From Pleurodeles waltl (Eukaryota > Chordata > Amphibia > Caudata > Salamandridae), in assembly GCF_031143425.1 (NCBI RefSeq), contig NC_090440.1, positions 338,585,844 to 338,649,843 of the forward strand: a stretch of 64,000 nt of DNA, read 5' to 3'. A model generated the notes under the pieces. That model ran no database searches. It was given only the letters and a program-made list of their open reading frames with translations, and had not been told where the DNA came from. Below, piece after piece: positions 32,160 through 46,361 of the stretch (position 1 is the first letter of the stretch; every line of letters starts with the position of its first letter). The position numbers and the translations under genes are program-made.

Positions 32160-32765
32160 CAGTACACACGTAAAATGGCATCCGCGTACTCAGGAAGTCT
32201 GGGAAAATGGTCCTGGAGGTCGTGAGGGCACCTCTGCTAGTGCAGGGGTGCCCTCACACACAGGTACTCTGCACCCTGCCCTCAGGGCTGGAGGGCCCGC
32301 TATAGGGGTGACTTATAATTGACCTGGTGCAGTGTAAATGGCAGTGAAAGGGTGCATGCACCTTTTCACACAGGCTGCAATGGCAGTCCTTTAGAAGCCT
32401 TTGCATGGGCTCCCTATGGGTGGCAAAATAAATACCCTGGGTACCTAAGTACCATATACTAGGGACTTATAATGGGGCACCAGTATGCCAATTGTGGGGG
32501 AAATAGTGGATTACCAGTATCCTATAACCATAATTTAAGGGAGAGAGCATAACTACTGGGGTCTTGATTAGTAGGATCCCAGTAGACACTATCAAACACA
32601 CTGACAAACAGGCCAAAGTGGGGGTAACAATGCTAGAAAGAGGCCGCTTTCCTTCAACTTCACCATATATTCCCTCCACACAGGCTAGAGTGTGCCCATG
32701 TGTACCAGTATGTAAACTCAAGGCCCTATAGGTGCAGTAAGTGTGCATCAATGGGAGAGTCAATG
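32160..32765 (-). repeat. Fragment of the long LTR family seen at 57003-60896
   Basis: Shared segments with 60220-60860: GGGTGCCCTCACAC, GGCTCCCTATGGGTGGCAAA, CCCTGGGTACCTA, ACCATATACTAGGGA, CAAACACACTGACAAA and GGGGTAACAA.GCTAGAAAG. The orientation is the same as that copy. It is a truncated portion without clear ends. Confidence 0.65.
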
Positions 32766-33735
32766 TGCAGCTATTTTTGTATAGTGCTAGATTCTATGTT
32801 CTAAAACATTGTGGTGTGTGTATTGATGCACATAACTAGGTAATGTGGCATTACTGCCATCCCCAAACGTCTCTTACCTCATGAATGTTGTCAGTATGAG
32901 CCAGCATGTATTTGCATGACAACATGAGCTGTGTATACATGTTGTATGTGTCAGCTGTGAGTAAAGTGAAGCATGTGTATGTTGCCACAGAGATTGCACA
33001 CCACATCTGCACTTGGTAAACTGTTGTTTGGAAGGCATATCCTGATTCACTCTGCCCTTCAGCTTGTCACACACACACACCACATGCCAAACTGCTGTTG
33101 GCTATATGATGTACTGTCATGCATGGGAGTGATGGGAATGGATTACATGTATGTTCTGTCTGCTCATCCTGCAGACATCAGGGTCTGCCAAATGCATGTC
33201 ACAGTATGGGTCCAAGTCTAGGCTGGTGTTAAATCACTTTTGGCCTGCAACTGCAGCACTATGCCCTCTCCCATTTGAATATGCACATGTCACACATGGA
33301 CAGCCTAGACTGTTTTGGTCCCCACCATGCCAGTCCCTTCTTTGTTACCCATGTGTAATGTTAGAGTTTGTCCCCTGGCAGTATACAGAGGATCATTCTC
33401 ACAGAGTTTGAGTGTTTTGATGCCTAAGGAGTCTACCTTTCAGAAGGCACAGTTTCTCTGATCTTAGTCATATTGCTTGATCATGTCACACAAGATGTCA
33501 TTTGAGCTACCTAGTCAGTGCAGGGTCTGAACAGGGTTGGGGGGAGGGGTTTGTGTGCAGATTGGGAACTGTTTGTAGTCATGTCCCTGTACTCAATGGC
33601 TAATTTGTGCCACACTTTGGCAGTATGGGTAAAACAGAATGTTCTTAGTTTGGTGTACTGAAATGTATGTGACTCAGCCATTTTGGATGATACTTGTGAA
33701 CATAATTTCTTGTCTTGTCTATTGCATCCATGCAG

Positions 33736-36667
33736 GTCAACACCCATCAGAAGAAAGGGATATGAAGAGCCATTGTCAAGAAGGTGTGAACCCTGGGGAT
33801 CCACAGCTGGCGGAGCACCCACTGTCACAAGAGATGGGAGGACCTGAGACTCAGGGCCCTGAAGATGGCTGAGGCCCATCTGGGCTGTCATCTCAAGGTG
33901 AAGGGGGTGCCTGTCAGAACATGACCCCCTTCCTAATGGCCCATATTTTGGCGGTGGCCTACCCAGAGCTTGATGGGTATTTGAGGATGGCACAGCAGCC
34001 ACAAGGGGGTGAGCACACAGCACATTCCTACCATTGTACCATTGCCAGGTGATTGAGTGAGGTACTGACTGCTACTCCTAACAATGAGGGATGTGCCATC
34101 TGTCACACCATAGGTGGGAGATTGTTTCTGTTGACATGTTATGTGTATCAAAGTGGTGTGCCTTGCCTTTAGGACATGGGACCCAGTACAAACCTGGGGG
34201 GAATTCTCAAACCACTTGCTCTGCAGGGAGCACAAATGGTTGTGTACAGTGATCATTCATGTACTGTTTGGTGCAGTGGGTGCAATATCTATCCATCGGA
34301 TCACAACTCCTAGATGTTACAGTCCATAATTCAGTAGATTATGAATCACTGCACTCTGCCATGTGTCTCGTTCTATGTGTATGTAGACATCTGTCACCCA
34401 GAAGCTAGTTTCCTTCAGTGTATTATGGGTGCTGGTGTCTCACTGCAGGCTGTGATGTGTAGGTGCCTAGCATACATGTGACATGGTTTCCAAGGCTAAA
34501 TGCTTGCAGATGTAGCAAACTACTTTCCCTTGCTAAGTGGGTAATGTCTATTGAAATCACTGTTGCCAACATTCCTTGTGCCTACAAGTCAGCAATTATC
34601 CCTTTCTGTTTAGGAAATATTAGTAAGCTGCAGTTTCATGCATGTTCCACCTAGGTTGATGGGATGATGTCTGTATTCCCTCACATATGTGTGCATGGCA
34701 AATAGTATGTGGAATTGTACATTGACAATGGTGGTGCATTTCATGTTCTGCTACTGACAGGAGTGTGCCACCATTGTATTTTGTCTGACAGATAGCTTCA
34801 TGCACCATAGTATGTTGTTTGGCATGTAGAACTGTAGTAGAAATGAGGGACATGACAGGTAAGCGCAGAGGGTGGAACCTCTTTGTGTTCATCTATGCCC
34901 TTGATATTGAATCATGTGGCAAACTGCAATGCACATGTGAAATGGTTGAGGATTGTGCCCTGACTGTTTGCATGCATGATGGAGTGACTTACAGTGATGT
35001 GGGCATGATGTGTTTGGTACAAGTATTCATCCACAGACAGAAACCAGGGTTGCCATGTCCAAGATGTGGACAGTGATGTTGCTTCTCACAGGGGCAACTG
35101 GTTGAGGGCCTTCTATTAGTCCTTGCAAGCCCTGTGTCTCTCCAACATGCAAATGACAAATGGATTCTACAGAATCACTCATAGTCATTGCAATGGGTGT
35201 CAGACATTAGTGAGTCTATCCTGGGTTTTGCAGATTTATTGTTTTCTGTATTCTGGGATTATCTCTCCCTGACATGTTGAACCTGATGTCAACAGTGTTC
35301 CTTTCAATGCCACCTGTGATGTCTATCTGAGTAGCATTAATACTACATCCTTGACTCTATTGGGACAGATGTCACTTAGTGACATGTACATAGCTGATAT
35401 GTTTCAAATGTAACATGGGTATTTCTATGTCACCTACTCTAGTATATAGTGCTTTTGAAATCAACAGAGCAGGATTTCAGGATATTGTTTCTCATTGTTG
35501 GTTCATCATGTATGTGCCAAATGTATGTGTGCATGACCTTGTGCGGCATATGTGGGAATGGGCTTTACAATGAGGTAATATAGTTTGCCCTTAGTTAACT
35601 GAGGTCTGCAGCATGTGGGACAGCTTTGAGGATGAAGAGGACTCCAAGTTCTTGTATGGTTATTGTGGTTCCAAGGCTTCAGCCATTCTATTGTAGTTGT
35701 CTGAGATCCTAATTTTCCGGTGGGCAACTTTAGTAAGTCCAGACGGCATGCATGCATATATTATGGCACATGTATGTACCACTTAGGTGCAAGTTTTTTC
35801 TGGGGCCTACTTGATATAATGGTAATGTTTGTGAATCAAAGTTGTGGTTCGAGTTTTATCATGGACATGTGATGACTCTATTCCTCTTTGTCCTTGCAGC
35901 ATTAGCACCTGCCAGTGGAGGAGACAGTGCAGAGGGACACCACTGACACAAATGGACCAAGTGGCCTGGAGGGCAAGGGGAGTGCCACGGGGGAGACCGG
36001 AATGTCCTTACAATTTCTCTTCCAGTGGCCACTCCCTAGTGGTGGCAGACACATCAGAGCATTCCCCTGTACCATCTTTGTCTGCCACCACCTGTTCTAT
36101 CACCACCCTCTCTGTTGCTCCCCACCCAGGCGGCCCTGCCATTCACCTAAGAGGTTGGGCATCTCCTTTGCCGCAGGCACCTCCACCCCAGTCCCTGCTA
36201 CCCCTGAAGCCCTCATAGAGGAGGCTATTGACCTCCTGAGAAGTATCTCTGTGGGTCTGTCAGACATTGTGAATGTCATTCAGGGATTGGCAAGTCAGCT
36301 CCAACAGATGAATGCATTCCTGGAAGGCATTCATGTTGCAATTGCTAGCCTACAGATATCTTTTCAGGCCCTGGCCTCCTCACTGATGGCAACTAGCCAT
36401 CCCCCAGCTTCCGTCTCCCCTCCACCTCCCTCACCCCAATCCAAAATCCCTCTCCCCTTACTTACCCAAGGCAAACAGACAGATCTGCAGACATCTACCT
36501 CAACACCCAAGGGTAGCTCACACAAACACAAGCACCAAAAAACAAACAAGCACACAGACAAACAAAAGCCACCTACAGACACAACAACATTCACTACTTC
36601 CCTGGAGACTCCCTCCAGCCCAGCATCACAGACAAAACATCATGCATACCCACAGGCACAACACTAA
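33736..36667 (+). pseudogene. Myb/SANT-like Harbinger accessory protein, copy B
   Basis: Exon 2 spans 33736-34008 (acceptor ATGCAG, intact donor GTGAGC) and is the homologue of 666-956, with an in-frame stop. Exon 3 starts at 35900 after TCCTTGCAG. It includes a 250-codon frame (35915-36667) whose middle, EEAIDLLRSISVGLSDIVNV then QGLASQLQQMN, closely parallels copy A. A hydrophilic His/Lys/Thr tail follows, and the homologous VLCELDLFPV segment lies near 37050. Exon 1 was not found. Comparison with copy A confirms the exon limits. Stops and frame changes make it a relic. Confidence 0.6.
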
Positions 36668-38978
36668 GAGTCACAGACACACCCAGTACTCCCATCATAC
36701 TCACAGACACCACCCTGCAGCCTAGCAGACATCCACCACAAGCACCACACCTGCAGACACCACAATTACAGACGCAAATACATCCACCACATCCAGCCAA
36801 CCCACAGTCACCACCAAAACAGACTCACACACATCTACCACTCCGACATCCCCAGCACCTCCACCTCCTGTCCTTGCAAGACACACAAAAGCCCACACTC
36901 CCCCACCTAACGTACACTCAACATACACAAGCATACCTTGCATAAGCATGCACTCATGACATCCACACCAACACATCCTACAACCACTCCCTCAACCTCC
37001 AAATCCCAACCCCTTTCTGATGACCATCCCTATGTGTCCAAAAACGGTTTTATGTGAACTTGACCTTTTCCCTGTTACCCCCGTTCCAGACCCAAAAGGA
37101 GCCCACCCAGCTTACAGGCAGTCCCTTCCACCTCCAAGGCCCCCTCTTAACCCCACTGCAAGTGGCTATACCTCCACCCAAAGAAGAAGCCTGTCCCACC
37201 CAAGAAGAATTCCACCCCTCCAAAGCCCAACACCCCCCTAATTCCAATGCACCCACCCCTTGATAATCCCTGAAGTGCCTACCTGCCCTCTTGATGCCCC
37301 TTCCTGCGGAGCTTCGCTGGCAGTTAAGGAGTCAAGTCCGGGCACAGTGATGTGCCTGTGATCGACTTATTGGACTGGCTAGTGTCCTTTCAAACATTTC
37401 ATGATAGTAAATGCAAACAGTTCTTTTTTTGGGGTATACATTTGTCTTGCAATCCCTTTTCTAGCTTTATCTTTTTCATGGGTGACTTTGTCTGTGTGCT
37501 TGCAGTTGTGTGTGCTTGAGCCTGCTTGCTGCTACATGTGCTTTTGTTTTGCAGTATGTGAGATTGTCGGCAGTGTTGATGTCCCCCAAGAGAAGGGTAT
37601 ATGTTGCGTGTATAGGTATGTGTGTGTGTAAATGCAATGGGGGTGTAATGACATTGTGTACTGTTTGTTATGGTAAGTATTTCTTTTTGTGTTGTCCAAT
37701 GCGGGCATTGATGGTGTCAGACTTGTCCCCCTGATATGGCTTATGTATTCATGTCATCTTGAGTTTAGTTTATGCCGGTATGGAGAGTGTAAAATTGTGC
37801 ATTTTTGCATTTGCCTTTGCATGTGTCCATTTAGGTATGCGCTCCTTTGAGCTGGTTCCTGTAGAGGTATGTCCCATGCAGAAGGAGTTGTATGTGCTTT
37901 GAGGTCTTGCCCTTCCCTATTGTGCATATGTGCCATACATTTTGGTTTAGTATTGTTTGTCGCAGAGACCCAGGTAGGGCCATTTCTTGTGCACATGTTG
38001 TGTGAGGGGCCTGTGGAAAGTGATATATGTCCCAGTGAAGTCTCCTTCCTTGGGTGTCCCCGCTGACCCCATCCCAATTGTGCAGGTATATTTGGCATGT
38101 TGTTGTTTGTCTTTTTGTCACTCTGTTTTTTGTGCATGTCATTGTGCTTCCATTGTGGTGTGTGTGTGTGCTGTATGTGTCCCTTGCAGGGTTGTTTAAT
38201 GGTTGTGTTGTTTGTGTTGCAAGCCACATCGATACATATGGTTGTTGTATGTGAGGACATTCCCTGGCCAGTGTGGAATGTGAATGTGTGTGTTGTATTT
38301 GTATATGTGCTGTAGGTGTGCTATTGTTGATGTGTGTGACAATGTTGTGTGGCCTTCACTGTCCCTGTGCTTGAGCTGTGTGGTCGTGTGTTTCTGTGTA
38401 GTATTGCAGTGCGGTGTGAGTGTGCTGCCCAAAAGGGCCGTTTTGTGACTGTGTCTGTTTCTGTATTAATGTCTGTTTGTGAGTGTGTGTAGGTTGAGAT
38501 GTGTACCTGCTGTGAATGGCGTGCAGCTTCTATGATGTGTATGCAGGTACTACAAGCTGGTTTTGAGTTTGATGATACAGGTAGGTGTGTGTACCTATGG
38601 TTGTTGTCCTCCATGTCGGCGTTGATTTTGTTGTTGTATGATTAGCATCAGCTGTAACCTGACATATATGAATGTCTCCATGGCAGCACCAGACATGTGA
38701 GGCTTCCTGCAGGTGAGTATCTCCCTTTATACTGTCCATTTCCGCAAGCTTGTACATGGTGGTTTCACTGCCGCAGCCACATTGGCAGTGTGCTACCTTG
38801 TAAAGCGTCCAGCGGAAACACAGGTTCCGTCAGCTGTGTGTGCTTCCACATGACCATGGCGGTCTGTGCTGCCCGTCGGCGCCGGCAAACCATTGGCGGT
38901 CTCTTGTTGGTACGACTGCCAAACTCGTAATACTGTGGTCCTACCGACGCAGACCGCCAAGCTCCTAATCAGGCCCTA
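36668..38978 (+). mobile_element. Harbinger copy B, 3' part and right terminus
   Basis: The tail of the copy B accessory gene continues to about 37260 (proline/threonine-rich). A long TG-rich, apparently intronic stretch with TGTGTG runs follows (37400-38600). The element ends with a GC-rich subterminal block and CTAATCAGGCCC at 38964-38975, then TAA (38976-38978). An internal ACTGCCAAACTCGTAAT parallels ACTGGCAAACTCATAAT at 62815. Confidence 0.5.
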
Positions 38979-39164
38979 AGTGTCCAGGACCTGAGAGACA
39001 CCACTTGGGGGTCAGGAACGTGCTGCAGGTGGGTCTAGGAGCTAGTTAAGGAGTCTTTTATGACTCTAAGGCTTAGATCAGGAGGCCAGTGGACTAGCTC
39101 TTTGAGCTACTCTGGGTTCTCAAGTTAAAGATGAAGTTGCAGGTCCAGTTCTTCTTATCAAGGC

Positions 39165-39960
39165 AAAAGTCAAAAAACGACTTTACCTGTGTTTCAAATA
39201 AAAATTGTACACAAGGCTACACCTCTCATGCACAAGTCAAATAAAATACCAGCAGAAGACTGAGTTGACCGCAAAATTACTCCTGTTGTCGTTTTACAGA
39301 TCCTGCTCAAAGTAGCCTTTCATTACACGAAATACATTAATTCGAGGAGACTTTATCCAGGGTGAGACTGGAACTAAAAACAGGCCCGGTTTTAGAAATT
39401 GGATCACTGGTTGACTATGATGTGAGCCCTGGGCAAGCAGCAACCACAGTCCTATTAATGGCAAACCCCAAATTAACCTGTACTCACCACCTGGTAGCTT
39501 GGCACAAAGCAGCCAGACTTAACTTAGAAGCAATGTTTAAAGTATTTGTGCAACACTTCAAACGGTAAACTAGTGAAAATACAACACAAACGTATCTCAC
39601 ACCAGATTAGAAAAATAGAGCACCATCTAATAAATAAAAAAAAAAAGACTGAAATGACAAAAATCCAATCAGTGGAACAGGAGTTATGAATTTTTAAAAT
39701 ATAAACTGGAAAATAGCACCTAAAAACAAAAACACCACCAGCAGTGGCTATCTGGTCACAGAGCACAAGTTGGAAAACATCCCAGATTAGTCCCACTGAA
39801 AATTTACCTTCTCCAGTTTTGTGCCATGGGTCAGCAAAGCAGGGCAGCAACTCCTTTAGAGTAGCAGCTCAGCATAGTGGAAGTTGTTATAGCATCATAG
39901 AAGCCCTTCTATGCCACAAGTCCAGAAGTGTACTGTTGGTGTCTGAGGTCCAATATTTCT
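39165..39960 (+). repeat. Interspersed repeat R1, copy 2 (LTR-like)
   Basis: The partner of 31025-31850, in the same orientation, with extra segments such as GTGAGCCCTGGGCAAGCAG. Diverged by numerous substitutions and indels, so it is an old copy. Confidence 0.65.
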
Positions 39961-42900
39961 ACCCAGTTGTGCTTTGAAATGGGGGGGGAGGCGTTTCTAG
40001 AAGTTTCTCTTTGAAGTCCCTAGGCATCTTGTCATTCCTAGCTCTAGACTAATTATGGGTGGTATGCATCCCTTTGTGTTGGCAGAAGGGCACAGCAGAT
40101 TCAGGTGTAAGTGGGCTATACCCAGCTCCCCCCTCCCATCCTGCCAGTGATTGCCCATACAGGCACACCTAAGCTCCCTATTGTGTGTGGCTGCCTGGTA
40201 GGAATACACAAAGCTCAGCTGTCAGCTACTCCAAGTCATGTGACCAGAGGGAGGCTACAGGCACTAATTGGCTAAGGCAATAAAAAGCCAGTGTTCTAAA
40301 AGTGGCATTTTCAGGATGGCAATTTAAACTCAGACTTCACCATACGTTAGGATTTCAAATTGTGATGCCAAAGACACCAAACAAGCTTGTTAGCACTGCC
40401 CATTTGGAAATTACGTAGAAAAATGTCTATTGTTTCAGTTTTTTGGTGTTTGTTAGACTTTTTTTTCAGGTGAAAAATAAACTGTCAGTTTCCTTAATGT
40501 TTTGTGTGCCAATAAATGCCTTCAATCATATCTCTTTATAATTAAGTTTAACTGAAGTATTTACAGAAGACAAAACAACAGAAAATGTGTTTCCTTGGTT
40601 TCTGTTTTATGAGGTGGGAGCAGTCAATTGTTGCTTCTGGAGAGGGGGGACTGACGTCTGGAATTAACATTTATTAATGTATTTTACTTCCTCTTTTAGC
40701 TTGCTTTGGCATTCGGAAAACTGTGCGAGTTGCAGTCACATGGAATATTTATCCGGTCAAATTTATTTCAGGATGAAGGCCTATAGTATTTATTTTTATT
40801 TTCTGTAAGTCAGAAAGTTGCCTAGAGGGCACACACTGATATTTAGCTCAGCAGAAATAGGTGGAGGCTGCATTAATGGATTGGGCTCCAGAAGCACAGT
40901 TCTGCCCAATTCTGCATCAGTGTTAATGGATCTGGGTGACCAACTATCTTATGTGAAAATAAACTCCTGCCCCATCCTGATAATGATGTAATAAAGGTTT
41001 TAAAGATCTCAATTTTGGTTGGGTTCATCTTCAGCAAGCTGTTGACTATCTATGTCCTGACACTTATGAAAGACTCTGTTAAGGGTCTTGTCTATTGAGT
41101 CTGAGATTTGTATGCATTAGATAGGTTAAAGATAAGCTGAGTATTGTCAGTGTACATGTAAAAGCCTAACCCCACTTGGTGAAGCATTTCAGCATGGGGT
41201 CACATGTATATACAGAAAAGGTGAGAAGATTGATACTTGCAGGTCTCCTCAGTTTATGTTGTAAACTTTTGAAGAGTATGGGGGAAGAGTTACACCTTGT
41301 GTTCTCCCTAAATTGAAATATGTTATCTACTTCAGTGCTGTACCAGTGATCCATGATGCTTCCAAGATATTGTGGTTAATGGTATCAGATGTGGTAGATA
41401 AGTCTAAGAGATGCGAGTTTTTTATTTATCAATGAGCTACTGAAGATCAGTTAGGAGAGGACCAATAGTTCGGTACTATGAAAGGCACACAAGCCCCTTT
41501 GTTTCTATCCATTAGGATCTGAAGTTGACAAACGACCACTTTTTCCAGAATTGTGCCCTTGCAAGAGAGAAATTAGTTAAACGTTGTTGATTACATTGAC
41601 TCCCTGGGTGGGCTTCTCTAGCAGTGTTCTTACTAAAGCTGACTGCCAGAGGTCTGGCATGAAAATTTTCCAGAATTGATCAGAAATCTTGGAGTCGTGG
41701 AAGCAGAATTCTTGTCTGAGCCAAAAAGACCAATATCATCACAAAGGACTTTTGATGGTGGCATTTTCAATGTTATGGCCTCGGGCGTTGAAGATTATAG
41801 ACAATGCACACAAGTTCTTTAGAAAGGTTGGTGGTAAATCTTTTCAGAGAAGATGAAGATTTTCTATTCAATAATTTCGCTTTATAGAAGAGCATTATTG
41901 AGTTGCACGCCTCCTTATAGCACAAATAGCAGTATAATATAACAATACTGAAATCTTAAGGTTCATCAGATTCTCTCTGGCACAGCTGCACAGTATTTGC
42001 TTATATAGAGCAATATTGTTGTGCGTTGTACGAGATCAGATATAGATGTGACAGTAATTCTGCTTCACCCCACTGTTTCATCAAGCACGTCCACGTTATG
42101 TTGAATTTGACACAACTTCCTCTTTGTATAATTTGTCTTGCTTCATTGTTTGCATCAGTTCTGCTCAGCCTGGAGTAGAACAGATAGCACTGTAGTCAAA
42201 TAAAATGGGATAGTTTATTACACCTGTACTTTTCTACAGTTAGCCGTCATTCTTTTTGTGTTGGGTGCTCTTCAGTCCCGAGGATAAGATGTATTATGGG
42301 CTCTATAGCTTTGTGTGTGGAAGTAATACTATATTATATTTTCATTTATGTAGAGCCTTATACCCCAGAAAAGGCGTTGAAGCAAATTAATAGATGAGTA
42401 GCATCCGTGAAAAACGCGTTGGTGAATATCGTGTGACTCACTAAAGTGGCCTAGTCCGCTGCACCTAGGCATGTAATACGAGGGAGGAGGACAGGGATCG
42501 AATGCTTGCACCATACCTCATTTTAATTTTGTGCTTGCAGGAGAGTCTCTTAGGTGCACGCAGGGACGATGGAGGAGCAGCCCACGGTATGTTCCGAATA
42601 CAGGCATGCATGGTAGATGCTCTACATATGCACACTGGAGTAACGGAAGACCGACCCTCAGGCAAGCACTCTTTACAGCCAGTCGTGATAAATGACCAAA
42701 GTATTGGGGTTTTCTTCCAGAAGTGAGTGAGATATGGGAATTACATGTACAAGACTGCCTGAAACCACTGGACATGTTGTAGGGAAGATTAAAACAAGTG
42801 TGATGGAACATTTTGCTACCACCAATCCAATTACAATAGGCGCAGAGCCAGGGAAGTTAAACCGAGACGACTGTAAACCTGACGCCATTGACGTGTGTTG

Positions 42901-44399
42901 TGGTCCAATTAGCATACTCAACAAGCAACAACAACCTGACAAGGGATTTAAATAGTTTTGATGTATTGCCTAAGAAAATCCCAAAAGGAATATTGTTCCC
43001 CAAGCAGAGAAACTCCTTCATTTGCCTTGATGAGCCTAATTTACACCTATCTGTTCATGCCGGCTCTTTCTACTTCACGTTTCGACTATTCTCTATCCAA
43101 AATGCTTACCTGGAATGCAAATCTGAATTATGTTTGTGTAGTGATGCATTGCATCATTTTAATGATAGATTACATAACCAAGCTAATGGTTTTGTTCTGG
43201 CTCTGTCTGCATGTTTGCACAACATTGTATTGGATATAAGCCTGATCAAATGCAGTGAGCGACAGTCTTTATTGTTGAGTTAATTTAAACTTACAATCAT
43301 TAAAAGTACGAGGGTAAAAACCAATAAGCTATGAGTAAAATCTCAAACAAAAGTAGCCTGGCAACCGTTTTAACATTGTCTAAAACGTACTAAATTCAAT
43401 GACGATTACATTACCCTATATACTAAATCCACTAAAAATAAGTTTAACAAGAAAGTGCTAGGTACCACTAGGATGCTCATATTCTAATTAGTATAATTGA
43501 CCTAATTTTAACATCACCTCATTGCACTCGAATACCATACTGGCCCTAATTCAATCATAGTGTACTAAACTACAGATAAAAGCAGAACCGTAGTTAGCAC
43601 CAGTCAAAAAATCCTTTATAATGCACTCTTTGCTAGTCTAATCTTCCCAGTAAACATCACGTTTTTTCCTTGTAAACAGGCTATGACCACCTGACTACAT
43701 GTACATATGCTATTAGCAATAAAATACTGCTTTTTAAAAACCTTTCCGCTCCGTCATGAGGGCAAGACAAGTACATACGATATGACACATATCCTCCTTG
43801 TGGTATTTACAGAGCCGACATGTGATCCCTGTAGAACATTGCCTCCAGATCGGGGAATTAAGTCAGGTTTGAAAGCCCGCTATCTGCTATCCATAGTTAT
43901 TAGTTTAAGCTTAGATTTCAAGCCAAAAGGTTCCCCCAAATATGACTAAGGCCGCAAGAGGCCATATGAGTCAATGTAATCCGAGCATGCATTCTTTTGG
44001 ACAGCACCGCTTTGTCTTCGAGTAGGGAGATCTTTTCCCCAAGGAGTTAATGACCCCGTTAAAGCAAGTGGTAAGAGAGTTAAAGACCAAAGCTCCTCTC
44101 CCTTAAAAGTGGTGAACGCTTGATTAAAGTAGTTATTGGCCTCAGCGTTGCTTGGATCATTGGTGGTTTCCACACGATTCCACATAAGGCCTAAGGTCTT
44201 TTTTAAAATGTATAACAAAATTTCAAAAACGCACCCAAACTTGTCACTTTCTGTCTCCGGAGGGCAAACTCCAGACAGATTTGTCGGAATATTAAACATA
44301 CAATGGTATGACCTTGTTACAGCTTCATCAACTACTTAGTTGGCTCCACCTCTTAATACCTCAATTCCACATATAAGATAGGGAGCATGTTTGCCATCA
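39961..44399. other. Non-coding sequence, no assignable element
   Basis: AT-rich sequence with only short chance frames. 40950-41900 has the look of a repeated sequence (for example CATCTTCAGCAAGCTGTTGA, GAAGCATTTCAGCATGGGG, GTGGTAGATAAGTCTAAGAG), but I cannot name the family. 42480-43290 holds several overlapping short frames without a recognisable motif. Confidence 0.3.
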
Positions 44400-45770
44400 T
44401 AACCGTCAGAAGAGGCTGAAAAGACATTCTTTTTTTAGACCATAAGATGTTAACCTACGCAGCATTGAAAACAGGACTTAAGTCAACGAAGCACAGATGT
44501 AAATTCCATGACCGACGCCTAGCTTGTTCAGTTAGCAGAGCGAGCATGGAAATGTTTTTAATGGTGCCTGTATTCTTTATTAACCCAGTCTGATTGACAG
44601 GCACTAAGGAGCTGGATTTAGACCATATTATGAAATCAGCCAGCAAACATTTTGCAAAGAATTTTGCCTCCGTGTCCATTAGAGCAATCAACTAATAGTT
44701 TGCAGTGGACGTCACCTTCCCTGCTTTAAAAATAGAGGCCAAGACTGACCACACCAGCTGTCCAGTATTACTTTATTTAATAGGACACGATTGAATAAGA
44801 CGGGAAGCTGTTTAGCCCAGAACTAGGAGTTCTGTTTGTAAATTGCTTGAGGAATTCCATTAGGACCTGGGGCCCCATCCCGATGACTAGTTGGATGATT
44901 TTTTCTCGTGGATAGAGGACTTACAGGGCTAGTTTTACCCATAGTTTAAGAATCTTCTGGAAGCCCCTGTGGTGCTTTCAGGCCCCCTTGCATTACCTGG
45001 AGATATGTAGATCAGATGGCTTCCGAGATGTTCGAAGTAATGGCGGGCATCCGTACACCAGTAAAGTGATTCACCAAATGCCAGATTCCTCTGACATCAT
45101 TTTTTCTAGAACCTGCAAGTAGTTTGCATCAATACAACTCATTCTCTACCTTAATGGTCTTCCATGTGGCTTTTTTTATACAGCAATCTCAGCCTTGTGA
45201 GAGTCACAGACTGTGGAGGCACTTTAGAGTCTTTCCTCAGTAATTGAAGAGCTTGACACAGTATTTTCTTTGCAGTTATTAATAGAGCCAAGACCGGGAC
45301 GGACACCAACTAAATCTGAGGCATTAAAAAGTCCTGGGGTCTGAGCTTGTTCCTCTAGAAGGCTTGTTACAAAATCTAGCCACCTCTCCAGCGGGTCACG
45401 GATCTCTTCACAAACTCAATCTCATAACTTGCTTTTTCTTCTAATGGTTTGTTGATTCCTATTGACCAAAAAGCTTTCTGTAATTAATATTTGTCTGGTT
45501 GAACTTGATCTGCATGGTAGACTGAAATGAAGGGATGTGCCAAGTCTGATCAAATGTATCCAGAATTTGATCCCTTGTTATATTCTGCATTAGGTTCATA
45601 TTGAACTCTCCTGTCATTTTCATAAGTGGTGCATGATTTAGAACAGACTGAGCTCAGATAAAGGCCATAAACTATTAATTGTCTCTTTCTTTTTTGCAAC
45701 CTGGTGGATGTAAGCAGTTATGAGCACCTGTGTGAATCTAACTGCAGGATGCCTGGGAGCCAAGCCCGGT
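44400..45770 (-). pseudogene. Non-LTR retrotransposon (LINE) relic, linker and start of RT
   Basis: On the minus strand a linker with ERWLDFVTSLLEEQAQTPG (about 45370) is followed by RT-like blocks: a GIPQAIYK segment (44850), an RVLLNKVILDSWCGQSW segment, FFAKCLLADFIIW (44640), NQTGLIKNTGTIKNI and LHLCFVDLSPVFNAA (44480). The order matches non-LTR RT motifs up to the first catalytic region. Many stops. The clade is uncertain. Confidence 0.6.
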
Positions 45771-46361
45771 TTGCAACAGTGTTTTGGGGTGAACAATTAA
45801 TCCCATCTGCTTCATCGCCAGAGTATTGTACAGAGCATTGACCTCTTGTTTTTGCCATCCAATGCAGTTTTTTCTTGCATGTCGCATTTTATTATCGTGA
45901 AATGGAACAGTACTATGTCGTTTGTTGTACTCACTCATGGTGCTTTGCAGTACATTATTGCTCAGTGACTGCACCCAAAGTGCACTGTATGCTTGTCACA
46001 TGTAAGAGGTCCACTATCAGACAAGCTACAGTAGTGAGGTAGCATCATTCTTGACACACTAAAGACAAGTGGCCTGTTGGGTACAAATGTCACCCACAGA
46101 ATCAAACAACATGATCTGATTAATCACTGTACTCAGCCATGTGTCTGCTGAAGACAGTAAATTGGTAGTGGACTTGACTCTGCTGTGTTCCTGGTCATAA
46201 TGACATGTGGAAAAGCATATCAGCATGCACCTACTACCTGATCTACACTAACAATTACTCTTCTTGTGCAATGCACATGGGCCACCCCCAATATTGATGG
46301 GAAGATGCCTTCCTGTAACACACAAAGGTGTCACTGTAAAATGTATGACTCTGACCAGGAT

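Noticed and set aside
37400..38660. TG-rich tract considered as a microsatellite or Z-DNA region
   Set aside because: TGTGTG runs are short and interspersed, with no array long enough to call. It fits an old intron of the Harbinger copy.
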